Source of the DNA: Trametopsis cervina
Taxonomy: Eukaryota; Basidiomycota; Agaricomycetes; Polyporales; Irpicaceae
NCBI GenBank assembly: GCA_022385755.1
Contig: MU278349.1
Coordinates: 248,001 to 312,000, forward strand
Reading direction: 5' to 3'
DNA length: 64,000 nt
Translations under genes and position numbers: made by a program
Shown here: piece after piece, positions 1 to 10,577 of the stretch
How the letters are laid out: each line of letters opens with the position of its first letter
Position numbering within the stretch: position 1 is the stretch's first letter
Notes under the pieces: model-generated
What the model saw: the letters and a program-made list of their open reading frames with translations, nothing else
What the model was told of the DNA's origin: nothing
Database searches by the model: none

Positions 1-21
1 GCAGCGGGCATTGTAGCTCAC

Positions 22-807
22 TGTTGGATATCCTCCGGACTAAGGTCGACGAGACGTTTGCCCTGGACGACTCCGGCGTTGTTGATGACCACAGTCGGGT
101 GTCCAAGCTCTTCCTGTATTTTCTTCGCTGCAGCCTCCACCTCTTCCCATTTGGATACGTCGCACTTGTAATACTCAATGTTGACTACAAAGCGTCAATA
201 TAGTGGATAATGGGATCTTTACCAGGGTAGCTCACAGTTTTCGGAGATAATCGGATTAACGTCGAGGACCGCCACGGTCACATTTCTTACTGCCAGCGTG
301 TTTGCGATGAGTTCACCGATACCAGATGCACCTGGACGGTGACTTAGAATGATCGGACGAGGACACGCAAGATAGAACGTACCACCGGTAACAACTATAA
401 TCTGCTCGCCCCAGTCCAAAGGTCCAGGCCCAAAGAGCAGGCTGCCTTGGTTTCGGTACAAACGGGAGCACCATTTGAGAAGCCCTGGTGCATCCGTTAC
501 GAATTAAACATAGACATGTGGAGATGCGATATAGTGACTGACAGAAAGCTGACACTGCGGCAGACCAGAATGCTGTCGCAACGATAATTGAGTCCGGCCA
601 GCGAGCTCCTTGGAAGAAGTAGAAAATCGGAATAAGGCATGTAAAGAAGGGACCTATAATAAGAGCGTATTTCAGAGCCATGATATGTAAAAGGATGATA
701 TACGCCGTACTGAATGCCGTATGGTTTAAGACCTTCACCACCAGGTCAATGTCAAACGAGTCCATGATGGGCGAGGCATCGTACTCGGGTTGTTCTTCGG
801 CTTCCAT
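22..807 (-). CDS. short-chain dehydrogenase/reductase, membrane-anchored, 3' part outside window
   Basis: This is the N-terminal part of an NAD(P)-dependent short-chain dehydrogenase/reductase, probably acting on a lipid, retinoid or steroid-like substrate at a membrane. Exons on the minus strand are 807-543, 484-383, 331-236 and 184-22; the last ends at a GTGAGC donor, so the gene continues to the left. Exon 1 encodes about 88 residues with hydrophobic stretches (around IILLHIMALKYALIIG and FFTCLIPIFYFF) that look like a membrane anchor. Exons 2-3 join to give the cofactor-binding motif VVTGGASGIGE, followed by VLDVNP. Exon 4 carries YKCDVSKWEEV and the NNAG motif (INNAGVVQGK). The catalytic YxxxK lies beyond the window. 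The layout resembles the fungal DHRS/RDH10-like family. Substrate is unknown. Confidence 0.85.
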
Positions 808-1412
808 GTTGAACGAGAGGCAGTTAAAGCAAAGACAAACGAACGCTGCGCAAGTACAGGCTCAGCCCGAGGTAGTAAGATGAGGGGAGGAAACTAAGCT
901 GAGGCAGATGTGATACGTTGCTCTCGCGACTGAGCCTGAGTGATTGACTGTTCGAACGGATCAACGAGCTTGACGGATCAATGAGGCCTCCGCGAGCTGC
1001 ACTCGAAAACGCTTGTTGTGCAACCTGCGTCCCAGCGACATCGAGGATCCTACAACAAAACCTATGCTCCTACACAACACATACTATAATCTCGGGTGGT
1101 AAATGTAAATGCAGATGGATAGGCTAATGTTCGTTGCATCAATGTGTGACGCCCAATATGCATCGACTTCTTCCTGGGAGAGGCCATGATGAACCTAATA
1201 CGTGGGCGCCCTCTCCCCGTGAGTACTCGCCTCACCTTACCCTGCTGTTTTCTCCTCTTACCTACGAGTGCAACGCAGCACCAGGCCAATCTTCCGCCAG
1301 TACCCTTCCAACCTGCATAAAGCCACTGAGGTATGTGTCACTCGCTTCGCACTTGACTCAGTGATATAACATCGAGTCGTCTCTAGTTTCACTCAGCAGT
1401 CTCTCTGGGATA
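808..1412. other. divergent intergenic region
   Basis: It separates the SDR (left, minus) from the coiled-coil membrane protein (right, plus) and so should hold both promoters. I see no coding exon in it. A TATA-like GATATAAC lies near 1362-1369, about 45 bp before the plus-strand ATG. Confidence 0.5.
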
Positions 1413-2529
1413 ATGGACACAGATCCACTGCGCCATTCTGGTGGCAGTCCTCCCAGCTATGAAAGCATCAACAATCAAACAGCCGCTCCGAAGCAGCGCT
1501 CGCGCAACAGAAACGCAGCTACCCTGTTCTGCCTCTACTGCGCCATGTTCATCGTCGCAGGAGTAGCACTGTACATCGGCATCTCTGTGGCATTGCGCTC
1601 TCGAGATTTTCCGGACCCTGCCGAAAGAGATAGAATTCGCCAGGAATGGAACGCGAGACTTTCAGGCACGAGCAAAGTCTTTGGGCGATCGAGCGCACAG
1701 AACACAAAGCATTCATTCACCAATGGCAAACTGAGCGCAAGCAGCACCAGAACGAGTTAAAATCCTGGGAGGATGAGAAGAATAACCAGAGGAAACAATG
1801 GGAGGATGAGAAGGCTGATCATGAGGAAGAAAATCGTCGATGGGAAAAGGAACGCTGGGAGCGCATGCGACTTTACTGGGGGGACCTAAGGAGAGGTGAA
1901 CACTGCCACTCGTATGCCATCAGGGAATACACTTCCAGGCTCTGGAACATCGATCCAACGGTAGATCCAATAGAGGCCTGCATGCGTACGTCTGTGACGA
2001 TCAACGGCAAAATCTTTTCCTCGCCAATTGCTTGTGAGGACCGGGTAAGTTGTTCACATATGTCTTTCTGCGCATTCTAAGAACCATTTTAGGGAAGAGA
2101 TGGCATTCATGGTCGCTGGCTCGTCGACGTTGGCGAGTCCGCCTGTGAGCCGAATTGGGGTACGTTGGACGACAAGGTAAATAAGGCTGGTGCATCATGA
2201 TACAATTGATACTGAAACTTGCGTAGGGCTGTGTCCCCGAGGGCTCTGGGTTTCACGTGAGTTTGACCTTTGGTCTTCTTGAACCTAGATTTCTCAGCTA
2301 CACAATAACAGCGCTTGGAATCTCGGCTCTGGAACATCGCAGATGGGGATACCTGGATGACCATGTGCACAACTACGCCGAATAACATTCATGGCGTACG
2401 CAAAGTCCCAACTAGCTGTGAAGAACATGTAAGGTTGCATAATTCTCTGTCACTAAATTGACCGTTGACCTGAGTCACCAGAGCTGGTCGATTTGGGGAG
2501 TATGGGAGTATGTCGACCCCAATTGCTGA
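1413..2529 (+). CDS. single-pass membrane coiled-coil protein with two Cys modules; apparent -1 frameshift
   Basis: It belongs to an Agaricomycete family I recognise by layout but for which I know no function. The N-terminus has PPSYESIN, then one membrane span (about residues 37-63, AATLFCLYCAMFIVAGVALY) and a charged coiled coil rich in W-E-x-E-K repeats. After it come two related Cys modules, each with I-x-G, P-x-x-C-E, W and a final C. Exons are 1413-2044, 2093-2176, 2227-2256, 2312-2428 and 2482-2529, stop TGA. The first exon is open in frame 0 through RDRIRQEWNAR and in a second frame from about 1646 (ETFRHEQSLWAIERTEH). The two frames differ by one base near 1650-1660, and no acceptable intron explains it. 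So the copy is either frameshifted or carries a sequence error. Downstream splice phases are all consistent. Confidence 0.7.
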
Positions 2530-3287
2530 GACCGATGCCCACAGCCGGCTCGTCTTAGGGCTTTTGTGGTTTAGTAACATCTTCTCGCATGATTATCAAC
2601 ATCTTGTAACTACGGCCTCGTTGTACGGGGTGCCTCATGGCAGCAGCAATGAGAGGAAACTCACTGGCAGTTCATGTGAAAGACTCCATAGGCCGCTGAT
2701 AGCAAGAACCGATGTCCTATGATTATCGGTCAAAAGGTATTTATCAGTCAAAGGCCGCTCACATGTCTAGGTATCTTTGCCTGAAATACGCTACTCGGAG
2801 AAGGCGGGCCAAATATGCGACGGCTGCAGGACGCTGAAATAACACAGAGCAACGGTGGATTCCATATATGGATATAGCTCACTTTGTGGCGTATCGCGTC
2901 GCAGATCTCTAGACATCACCTACATGACTAACATGACAACGTCATATCTCCACAGATATCAATACGGTATTCTCATTTTTATAAGGGTGCCAATAGGTGT
3001 CTGTACATCTTGAAGCTGGTCACGACTCAAAAATGTGAGGTGTTACCACGGGCGAGTGTCAGAGGTCCTACAGCCGTGGGGCCATTGGAGTTCCGGCTGC
3101 TATATCTTCATCCACGGGTCACTCACAAACCAGCATCCGCGCAAGCAGCTACGATATTTCACAGCAAACTTACTGGTGACTGACATTCCTATATCTATTC
3201 ACCCAACACCAAGGTATGTCGACTTCGCTGAGCAAGACCGAGTCTGATGTTGGCAAGTTCATCTCACCGGCACCAGATTAGGCAAGA
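2530..3287. other. intergenic, no gene seen
   Basis: It lies between the end of the coiled-coil gene and the dehalogenase start. Only short ORFs (at most 70 codons) without family signal are present. AT-rich stretches around 2935-3000 could be terminator or promoter sequence. Confidence 0.5.
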
Positions 3288-4421
3288 ATGGGAGCAGGTA
3301 ACGACCCGTCGACCATGGAGGGCGTAGAAGCCTTTCTCTTCGATGTCTTTGGGACCGTAGTAGACTGGCAAGGCAGCGTCTCTCATCAACTATCCGACAC
3401 CCACGAAGGGCTACTACAGAGTGCGTAGTTCATCTATAGTAGCTATATCACTTCTGCCTCCGAAATTAATGTTGCGACGATCTTCATCAACAGTTGATTG
3501 GATTGCCTTCACGCAGGAATGGAGAGAGGGATACAAGGCGGCTACGTGCGTAGCTGCGTTGTTCATTAAATTGAAGCTCTGAACCTGGTGCTTTCGCAGA
3601 AAGAAGATTGCGAGCGATGGCCAGGGGTCAACCAATATTGACATCATTCACCGCGAGGTACGATTCCCTCCCGCTTAACCACCGCGTTACTGATTTAGAG
3701 GACACTAAATATCTTCTATCCCACCAGCTTCTCGACGACATGCTGAATTCCCGTAAGTGGGAGCACCTCGGACGCATGTGGGATGATGAGAAGCGCAAGG
3801 AGATCACCTTCTTCTGGCACAAACTTCACGGTAGCAGATATTCTTTGTTTCCTTTCTTGGTTATCGCTGATGCGCTATTTACGCTAGGCTGGGAAGATTC
3901 GACTGACGGGTTGTACGCACTGAAGAAGATGGCAATCATCGGTACATTATCCAACGGAAATGTCAGATTACTCGCAGACATGGTACGAGCTTAACTCCTA
4001 ACGCCGATTGTCCTCATCCACTAACTATACTATGTGCTACTTGAAGGCGAAATATGCAGATCTCCCTTGGGACGTGATCTTCTCAGGAGAGCTCATGGGC
4101 TCGTACAAGCCGTATGTATCCTCCTCCATCCTCCTATCCAGCAGATCCTAACAACCAACCCCTACCAGAAACCCCAAAGTCTACCTCGGCGCGCTCCATC
4201 ACCTTTCCGTTCCGCCCTCTAAATGCGCGCTCGTGGCCGCACATATCTACGATCTCCGGCACGCCGCGTCCCACGGGATGAAGACCGTGTATGTCCGGCG
4301 TCCAACGGAAGACCTGGACGTGAAGGACACGGTCAAGACAAAGGCGGACGGGGGCGAGGTAGACATGGTAGTTGATTCGATCTTGGAGTTAGCGGAGCTG
4401 GTCCATTTGAGAGGAGGCTGA
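3288..4421 (+). CDS. HAD-superfamily, (S)-2-haloacid dehalogenase-like hydrolase
   Basis: Haloacid dehalogenase type II family enzyme, 252 aa, close to the usual 230-260 aa. Seven exons: 3288-3420, 3494-3545, 3600-3657, 3728-3830, 3888-3982, 4047-4111 and 4169-4421. HAD motif I is FLFDVFGTVVDW, with the nucleophile Asp at residue 19. Motif II is the Ser in IGTLSNGN. The conserved Lys is in GSYKPNPKVYLG. Motif III lies around AAHIYDLRHAASHGMKT, followed by VYVRRP, which is typical of this family. The cap domain includes FTQEWREGYKAAT and WEHLGRMWDDE. An in-frame second ATG at 3315 may be the true start (MEGVEAFLF). Family members hydrolyse the C-halogen bond of 2-haloalkanoates, but many fungal homologues have unknown substrates. 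The specific reaction is therefore inference. Confidence 0.88.
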
Positions 4422-5252
4422 CAAGGGCCAGCGTTGGTTTGAACATAGAGTACTCATATCTTTTGGGATCAGAGGGATAAATATAGTTGTGTAACGATGT
4501 CATACACGTATTTCAGACATGCGATTAGGTTGAATTTCTGAGTGAACGCGATCGCAATGGTTTCCCTCTTTGATTCCGAGCATCTGTACAGTATCCGCAT
4601 TTAATTCGACAAGGCAACGTACAGCGTCTACAGATACAACATTTTATCCTGGAGCACTACTACACTAAAGGAGAACAAAAGTAAACCCGTGTGGATGAGG
4701 TGATGGCGATGGTGAGACAATGTGTGAAAGAGGTGAGTTGTGTGGGACGGGGAATAGGATGACGCGGAAACGGGTATGGCAGCAGCTATGAGAACCACTA
4801 AAACAAGATGATGACGAAAATGCACAACCTATCCATAATACCATAAATGATAAATGAGGGTGGAGTCGAGGGGTCAGCGGTGTGAGTGGGGGGAAGAGCG
4901 GGGATGCTTCATGGGTATGGTGGTGGTACACATACAACAATAAATGTCTGGAACGATGCGAAGGAAGCGTGTAGCCTGTCAGTAGCAATAGGGTGGAACG
5001 GCTCATGGTTGTGATCGATGTGAAAGTCGAATGCAGGTGAATGAATGGTGCATGAGCGAACATGAAGGCAGCGCAAGAAGATGAGTGGTAGGCCATTATG
5101 GCGTGAATCGTAGATCATAGTGGTCTAAATGGACGTCAAAACGAAATGAAATGCCGAAATAGAATGTGTTTTTGACGGGTCGGACCTCGTATTTTGATTT
5201 GCCGGGCCAAGAAGTGCAGGTGATGGATAAGGCGGAAGTGGTCGACGAGCTA
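4422..5252. other. convergent intergenic; G-poor 3' flank of the ACT gene
   Basis: It lies between two convergent gene ends. About 4640-5100 is very poor in G on the minus strand (sense for the ACT gene), giving long spurious His/Ser/Leu-rich ORFs. It is best read as 3' UTR or terminator sequence. I see no gene. Confidence 0.55.
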
Positions 5253-7638
5253 TCAGCATGATCGCAAGAGCATTTGGGCTCGCCTCGCGTACGCTTTATC
5301 GACAAGCAAGTTCGCCGTCTTGTACGTCGAGCTATACATGTGGTTGATTCCGTTATCTTCCAGCGTGCGCGAGTAACGGTTGACCAAACCATGCTTGTCT
5401 ATCAACGAGTATAACATAAGCATCCAGACGTGAAGCTGCATAGACGCAAAACATACCTAAACCGAACTTCGTCAAGTCGATCTGCAAGCACTTCATCGTA
5501 CCCAGAGGCTCTGCAGGCACATCTGTGTCATTTTGAGTCTCATCGTCATACGCCTCCGAATCTCTTTGCACAGGCGAACCAGCGCGAGAGTCAAGCACAT
5601 CGAGCTCGCCGCTGCAAATCACCATGTGGCGTTCGCTGGGCGGGAAGAGTGCTGCAAGGAGATCCACAGGCGCAGTAAGTGATGACCCTTCAGGCGTGCG
5701 CGTGAACGAGAAGAAGGGAACCAAGGGTGGAGGGGGGCGAGGTGGTGATGGCTGCGATCGTGAACGACGGGTCGAGCGGCGGGCGGATGATCCCTGGCTA
5801 CTGGTCTTGTCAATGTTCACATGCAGCAAGGTAGGGCGACGCTTGGGAACATCGATGTCGCTGGGGAGGTCGCTGACGGCGTTCAGAGGGCTAGCGTACA
5901 AAGATCCTCCCTCATCATCCCCCATCTCCGCCTCGTCTCTTACCGGTGAGAGCTCGAAGATAGGTGACGACGCTCGTTCAATTGGTGAGTCTCCTACGCG
6001 GGTCATGCTATCGCTTCGGCTTCCAGTAGTCTCGCTCTCCGTGTCGGATGTAGAATTGGGGTGCTCGGTATCATCTGCATCGTCTGTGTCTGACTCTGGG
6101 GCACATATGGTATCAGAAGAGGGCATCAGCGCTATGCCGAGCTCGGACACAGAAGCAAGGATGCCGTCCTCTGACCAAGATGACGCGCGGTTCGTAGTCC
6201 CATGGCCGGTCGGCAGCCGCTGGGACGCCTGGCCTGAAGGCAGGGGAATCAGATCGGGATAGGCAACGAGCTTGATAATCTTCAGCCCCCAGACGTCCGC
6301 GTTATCGTCGGAAAGGCCGATACAGGTCAAGTCTGGGTCGAGCACGCGGACATCGCTGCCTGATGGTGAATGGCTATCTGAACGTTTGTCCGCCTTGGGG
6401 AGATGCGGCGTAGCTTGAGGTGTGGTGGACTCATCAGTGGCTTCACCGTCCAGACGCACGTTCCGTGTAATTGAAGGTGAGACGCTAGCGTCGGTACTAC
6501 TTCTGGAACGTGTCAGGACGGCACCGCTTTCAGGAGAAATAGGGTTCGCGGCTGCCAAGTCAAATAGGTGTATTGAAGAATCGTCGTCGTTCAAATGACC
6601 CAGCGGCGACAAGATCGGAGAGTTGAGTGTAGAGAGTTGTGAAGTGAGGTTATCCGGGTCGGACTGGTAGAGGTCGAATCCCACTGATCCAAGGAGCGAC
6701 ATTACTTCAGCCAGACGGTATTCCTTGACCTGAACAACGAACAATAGGTCAGCAACACACGAAGCCATGACGTTGAGGCCTGGAACAAACAGGCGCCCTA
6801 TCGAGGGTATGAGAACAGATAAGCCAGTGAGGGCGCGCAGTGGGATTAAGCAATCATACAAGCGCGTCCCCACAGATCGTCGTAGCCATATCAGGGCTGT
6901 GGACACAATGCCACGGCGTGACGCTAGCCATAATGCACAGCGATGGATGATGATCAAGTAGCCGATTAAGTTGCGCATGCCTGGAGGCAGACTGCCAGGT
7001 GACGTACACGCCGTGCGCAACACAGCAATTGGGTAATGGGGCTGGCAACTCCCAGGAGCTCACGTGCGAAACGCGGTGGAAGGCAGAAGGGGATATGAAC
7101 GTGCAGATCGCACTCACGAAAATGAAATCGCTCATATAAGACGATTGATAGAGAATAGAGATCCCTGCGGCAGCCAACGGAGCTGAAAGCTCATGTATGC
7201 GGGCACCAGAGCTATCTTCGGGTAAATGCACATAAGCTTCTAGACCATGGGGGTTGTGAAGACGGACTCACCTGTGCTTCCAGAATGTGAGTCGATCTGC
7301 AAGACGTTCCACCTCTCTTGCGAGATCTCAACGGGTTTCCAATCTGCTTTGCGCGACTGCTTTCTCTTGTCGTACTTGCTGCCATCGGATCGCTCGCGGC
7401 TCGGACTGTGAAGCTTACGAGCATCCCGACTCGCCGTCATCTCAAAGTCCTGCAACGCATGATGCTCCGCAAAGACGCTAAGCTCAATCTCATTGCAAGT
7501 TACATTGAGAAACGTCGGGCCCGGTAGCAATGTCTGTCGAAGGATGGGGTGGATTAATTCTTGAATTCGAGACCTAGGAATGTGTACGAGGGACAGAGAC
7601 ACTGGGAGCAGTGAAATGGTAGCACCACAGCTTGCCAT
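5253..7638 (-). CDS. CASTOR/GATSL-like ACT-domain protein
   Basis: A 635-aa protein with paired ACT domains resembling animal CASTOR1/GATSL arginine sensors. Exons: 7638-7272, 7239-7118, 6729-5457 and 5398-5253. The N-terminal ACT region has LSLVHIPRSRIQEL and FLNVTCNEIELSVFAEHH. The second spans about residues 115-200, with RWNVLQIDSHSGST, IHELSAPLAAAGISILYQSS and YMSDFIFVKE across splice sites. A long Ser/Asp-rich, probably disordered middle follows. The C-terminal ACT half has MKCLQIDLTKFGLDKHG, YSRTLEDNGINHMYSST and YKTANLLVDK. Intron 1 as modelled is only 32 nt; intron 2 is 387 nt and intron 3 is 58 nt. In animals CASTOR proteins bind arginine and relieve GATOR2 to activate TORC1. A role in amino-acid sensing here is inference from homology. 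The fungal middle insert is much longer than in CASTOR1 (about 330 aa in total). Confidence 0.82.
7240..7271 (-). other. very short predicted intron in the ACT-domain gene
   Basis: GTGAGT donor at 7271 and CTAG acceptor at 7240 give a 32-nt intron. This is the only donor/acceptor pair I found that keeps the ACT reading frame (IDSHSGST joined to EAYVHLPEDSS). The next AG at about 7214 is out of frame. Confidence 0.55.
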
Positions 7639-10577
7639 ACGAAATGAGATGAAAATGGAGGGACAGAGCGGCGCAATGGACTAAAAGAAGCAATAGCGAT
7701 AGGTGGTGGCTAGTAGAATCGTGAGGGCACACAGAGTCTGTGTGTATGGGGGTGAGGGATGTGCGGGTGTGCGGAGGGATGCCAGTGGGCGGGCTGGTGG
7801 TGGTCGTATAAAAGATGAGAGAAGGGGAGAGAGTTAGCAGAAGACGGGAGATTCACCACGTTCCGTTTCCGTCAAGTAAAGTGAGTCAATAGGCGCCGCT
7901 GTGCTTAAAACTCATACCTTCGCGATCAGGCGCCCAATACTGATAAAAGCGGCCCGACGATCGATCACGTGGTACAGTCAAGGACGATCGCGACTTGGTT
8001 TCAGGCTTGGACTTCCACTGCATGTTGCCTCGTGTTGAGCAACGAAAGCGACTGCGTTTCCTCTCCAAATTAGCCTTTATGCTCAATATCTGCCTGCTTG
8101 CGACCATAAGACCAGAACCCGCAGTCAGGATTGCGTAAGGACCCCAGTCTCACGGCCTCGTGAAACCCGCATTGACTGCACTTTCCAGCCTTCAGAGTTC
8201 TGATGAGGGAAGTAATCTCCTTGCTTGAGAGAAACGCACAATCATTCTCTCATTGTGCCGGCGTGGCAGCCACGACATCACACACAGCCAGTGCCGGCAC
8301 TGCCCTAGACTGCTCTCCGTGTAACGCACTGCGATGCCGGGCGGCATCTCGATAGCCCCTGCGGCGACTGATGCTGGTAAGTTCTCATTTTTCTCTACTC
8401 GCAATGATTTCTAAAATGATTTCGTACCAAGTCTTCTGTGCTCCTAAATCAGATGGTTACTCCTTCCCTTCCTCCGCATCTGCCAAACAGAGGAGAGCTC
8501 CTAAGTGACGCAAAAGCAGCACCTAGCATGTCCCGCACGTCACACGCCCCGACCCTTCACGTCGTCAGGAGGATGGTCATATCTTGAGGCCTACTTTGAG
8601 ACCAGCTGACAATCGGTGTACTGGGGTCGTTACTTAACCCGCGATGCTCCATTGACGGCAAACTGCGATCCTGGGGAAGATTCAGCTTGAGACGTCTTGT
8701 CAAGCTGAATTCTAGAACTCTGAGCATATCATGGAAGTGGAAGATAGGCCCTTATCTGTACGTCACCCCCGTCCAACATCTCCCAAGAGGGCTTCGTTTG
8801 TGTGACAGAAGGAACCAGTCGTTCGCACGGTGACCAGAACTCATCCCGAAGCGCACGCTTCAGACCGCCGGGACAGGAACCATTCACGTCCTCTCTCACA
8901 GTATGAGTTTCGATGATTCTTCGCCGAGTAAAACCACCGTCGATTTGTTGCGAACAAGTACCAGCCTGGTGAGTCTTGTCACACGCAGCAACCATTCTGT
9001 AATCAAACTCAATGCTATACAGATGTCGAGTACCTGATAGTCGGGGACAGTAATGATCGCGTCCCACAAGCCTAAGATGTGCTGACATACGGGAGAACGA
9101 GCTCGAGCTACCGTCTGATGTTAACTTGGTGACTTCGTACGTCTGCCACCCTCAGGCGAAGAGGCATAGTTCCGCCACAAACACAGGATTTCTGCGTCTA
9201 TCTGGTAGGTGCTGCGCTCTATGTCACATTGGGACAAAAGGACTGTCCGGGCTTAGCAATGCAGAGACCTACATATGCCATTGAGCACCCTCGGAAGAGG
9301 TCCCCGGGACGATGCCGCCTCCTATCATCCCAATTCTCCGCACTATATACGCACCGGGAGGGAGATCACCCATCCATCCTCCTCACCCGCTTTGGCCTGC
9401 CAACTACGTATCGCAGTAAATCACTCAACTCAATTCCGGACAACTCGGAAACCTCTGTATATCACACTTTAGCCCATCTCACCTCCACGAACAACCATCG
9501 GTCACCCGCGGGCGTTGTCACAATATCCTTTTACGGGCCTACTGCTTGATCTATTATCACTTCGACGGGCTATGCATCCGGCACTAGAAGCTCCTCAGGT
9601 ATTGGCCAACAATGATTCTGGTGCAAATCCAGTACTCGTAGTGCCTATATTATCGACCTAGGATCGCAACGGAATTGCCGGATCTCGTACCTCCACACTT
9701 GTTAGCCAGTTCTGCATACATTGACCGGGCTAGTTTCGGTGACCGCTCGGCGCCCGGTGGCAAGCATACCAGCACGTAAGACAAATCTGGTAAGTTATGG
9801 CTCAGACTTTGCAGGCATGTGCTCAAACATGAACCTACGGGGGCTTCTCTATATTGCGATACGCTCTGGGTCGATAACTATGTCCCATGTTCAGGATAAT
9901 ACGGGCGCGCAGTTACTATCTTTACTGAACTGTTTTCCGTATCTTCGATACCGCGTCGACACAATGAAACTCCGTCAACTGCGAGCGGAATTGAAGCGCA
10001 ATCTGCGAACATATTCATTGCTTCGCGATGACGATGTCAATCCTGATGCCTGAACACTAACTGTAAGTCGCAACAGTCGCGCCGCATCTAACGATACAGT
10101 AGCCAACACACAAGATAATGTCACGCAGACTTTTATTCCGGGATGGTTCAATGCCGTGATTGACAACTTGTATTGCACACAGAAGGGGGAAAGACAGCGC
10201 CGTAGCGAAGTGGGTACGAAGGTCGAAAGTAAAGATACACAGCGATAGTGATAGCAGATGTGATAAGTATGACATGGAGAAGACGAAATGGAATGGAAGT
10301 GGAAGTGTGGTGAGTGCAAATCCAGAATTGTGGAATGTGGGAGTGGGTGGTGATGGAAAGCATGCAGAATGGATGTGGAAGGTATCACAGATGCGGATGG
10401 GTGTTGTGTGGGTATGCGATACAGACTGCGGAGTGAGATGTGATGGCGATGGTTGCAGAATATATAGAATGTGGGGGGTGTTGGAAGTAAAAGTGAAGCG
10501 TGGGTCAGGGAGAGGCAATGAAAGGAATTGCTTTCGTCCATGCGAGAGCAGGAGGGAACGGCCCATAAATAGCGATG
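7639..10577. other. 2.9-kb gene-poor stretch
   Basis: About 7700-7860, just upstream of the ACT gene, is GT/GA-rich and presumably its 5' region. From about 8110 to 10050 only short unassignable ORFs occur. The best is 9721-10053 (+, ends LLRDDDVNPDA), but it has no recognised domain and starts at a non-ATG codon in the open frame. About 10150-10560 is G-poor on the minus strand and is likely the 3' flank of the next gene. I see no transposase, reverse transcriptase or terminal repeats. Confidence 0.5.

Noticed and set aside
4665..5096. 143-codon minus-strand ORF rich in His, Ser and Leu
   Set aside because: Composition reflects the G-poor 3' flank; no domain, and alternative frames are equally open.
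5624..6262. 212-codon plus-strand ORF
   Set aside because: Exactly antisense to the disordered part of the ACT-domain gene; composition mirrors it.
5353..7023. Long 556-codon minus frame read as one exon from about 7023
   Set aside because: Its first 98 codons (MLRTACTSPGSLPPGM and on) lie in the 387-nt intron; ACT-domain continuity requires splicing to 6729.
9721..10053. 110-codon plus-strand frame ending LLRDDDVNPDA
   Set aside because: No ATG at the start of the open frame, no domain and no clear splice partner.
9975..10566. 188- and 169-codon overlapping minus-strand ORFs
   Set aside because: Two overlapping frames with the same low-complexity bias in a G-poor tract; more likely 3' UTR.
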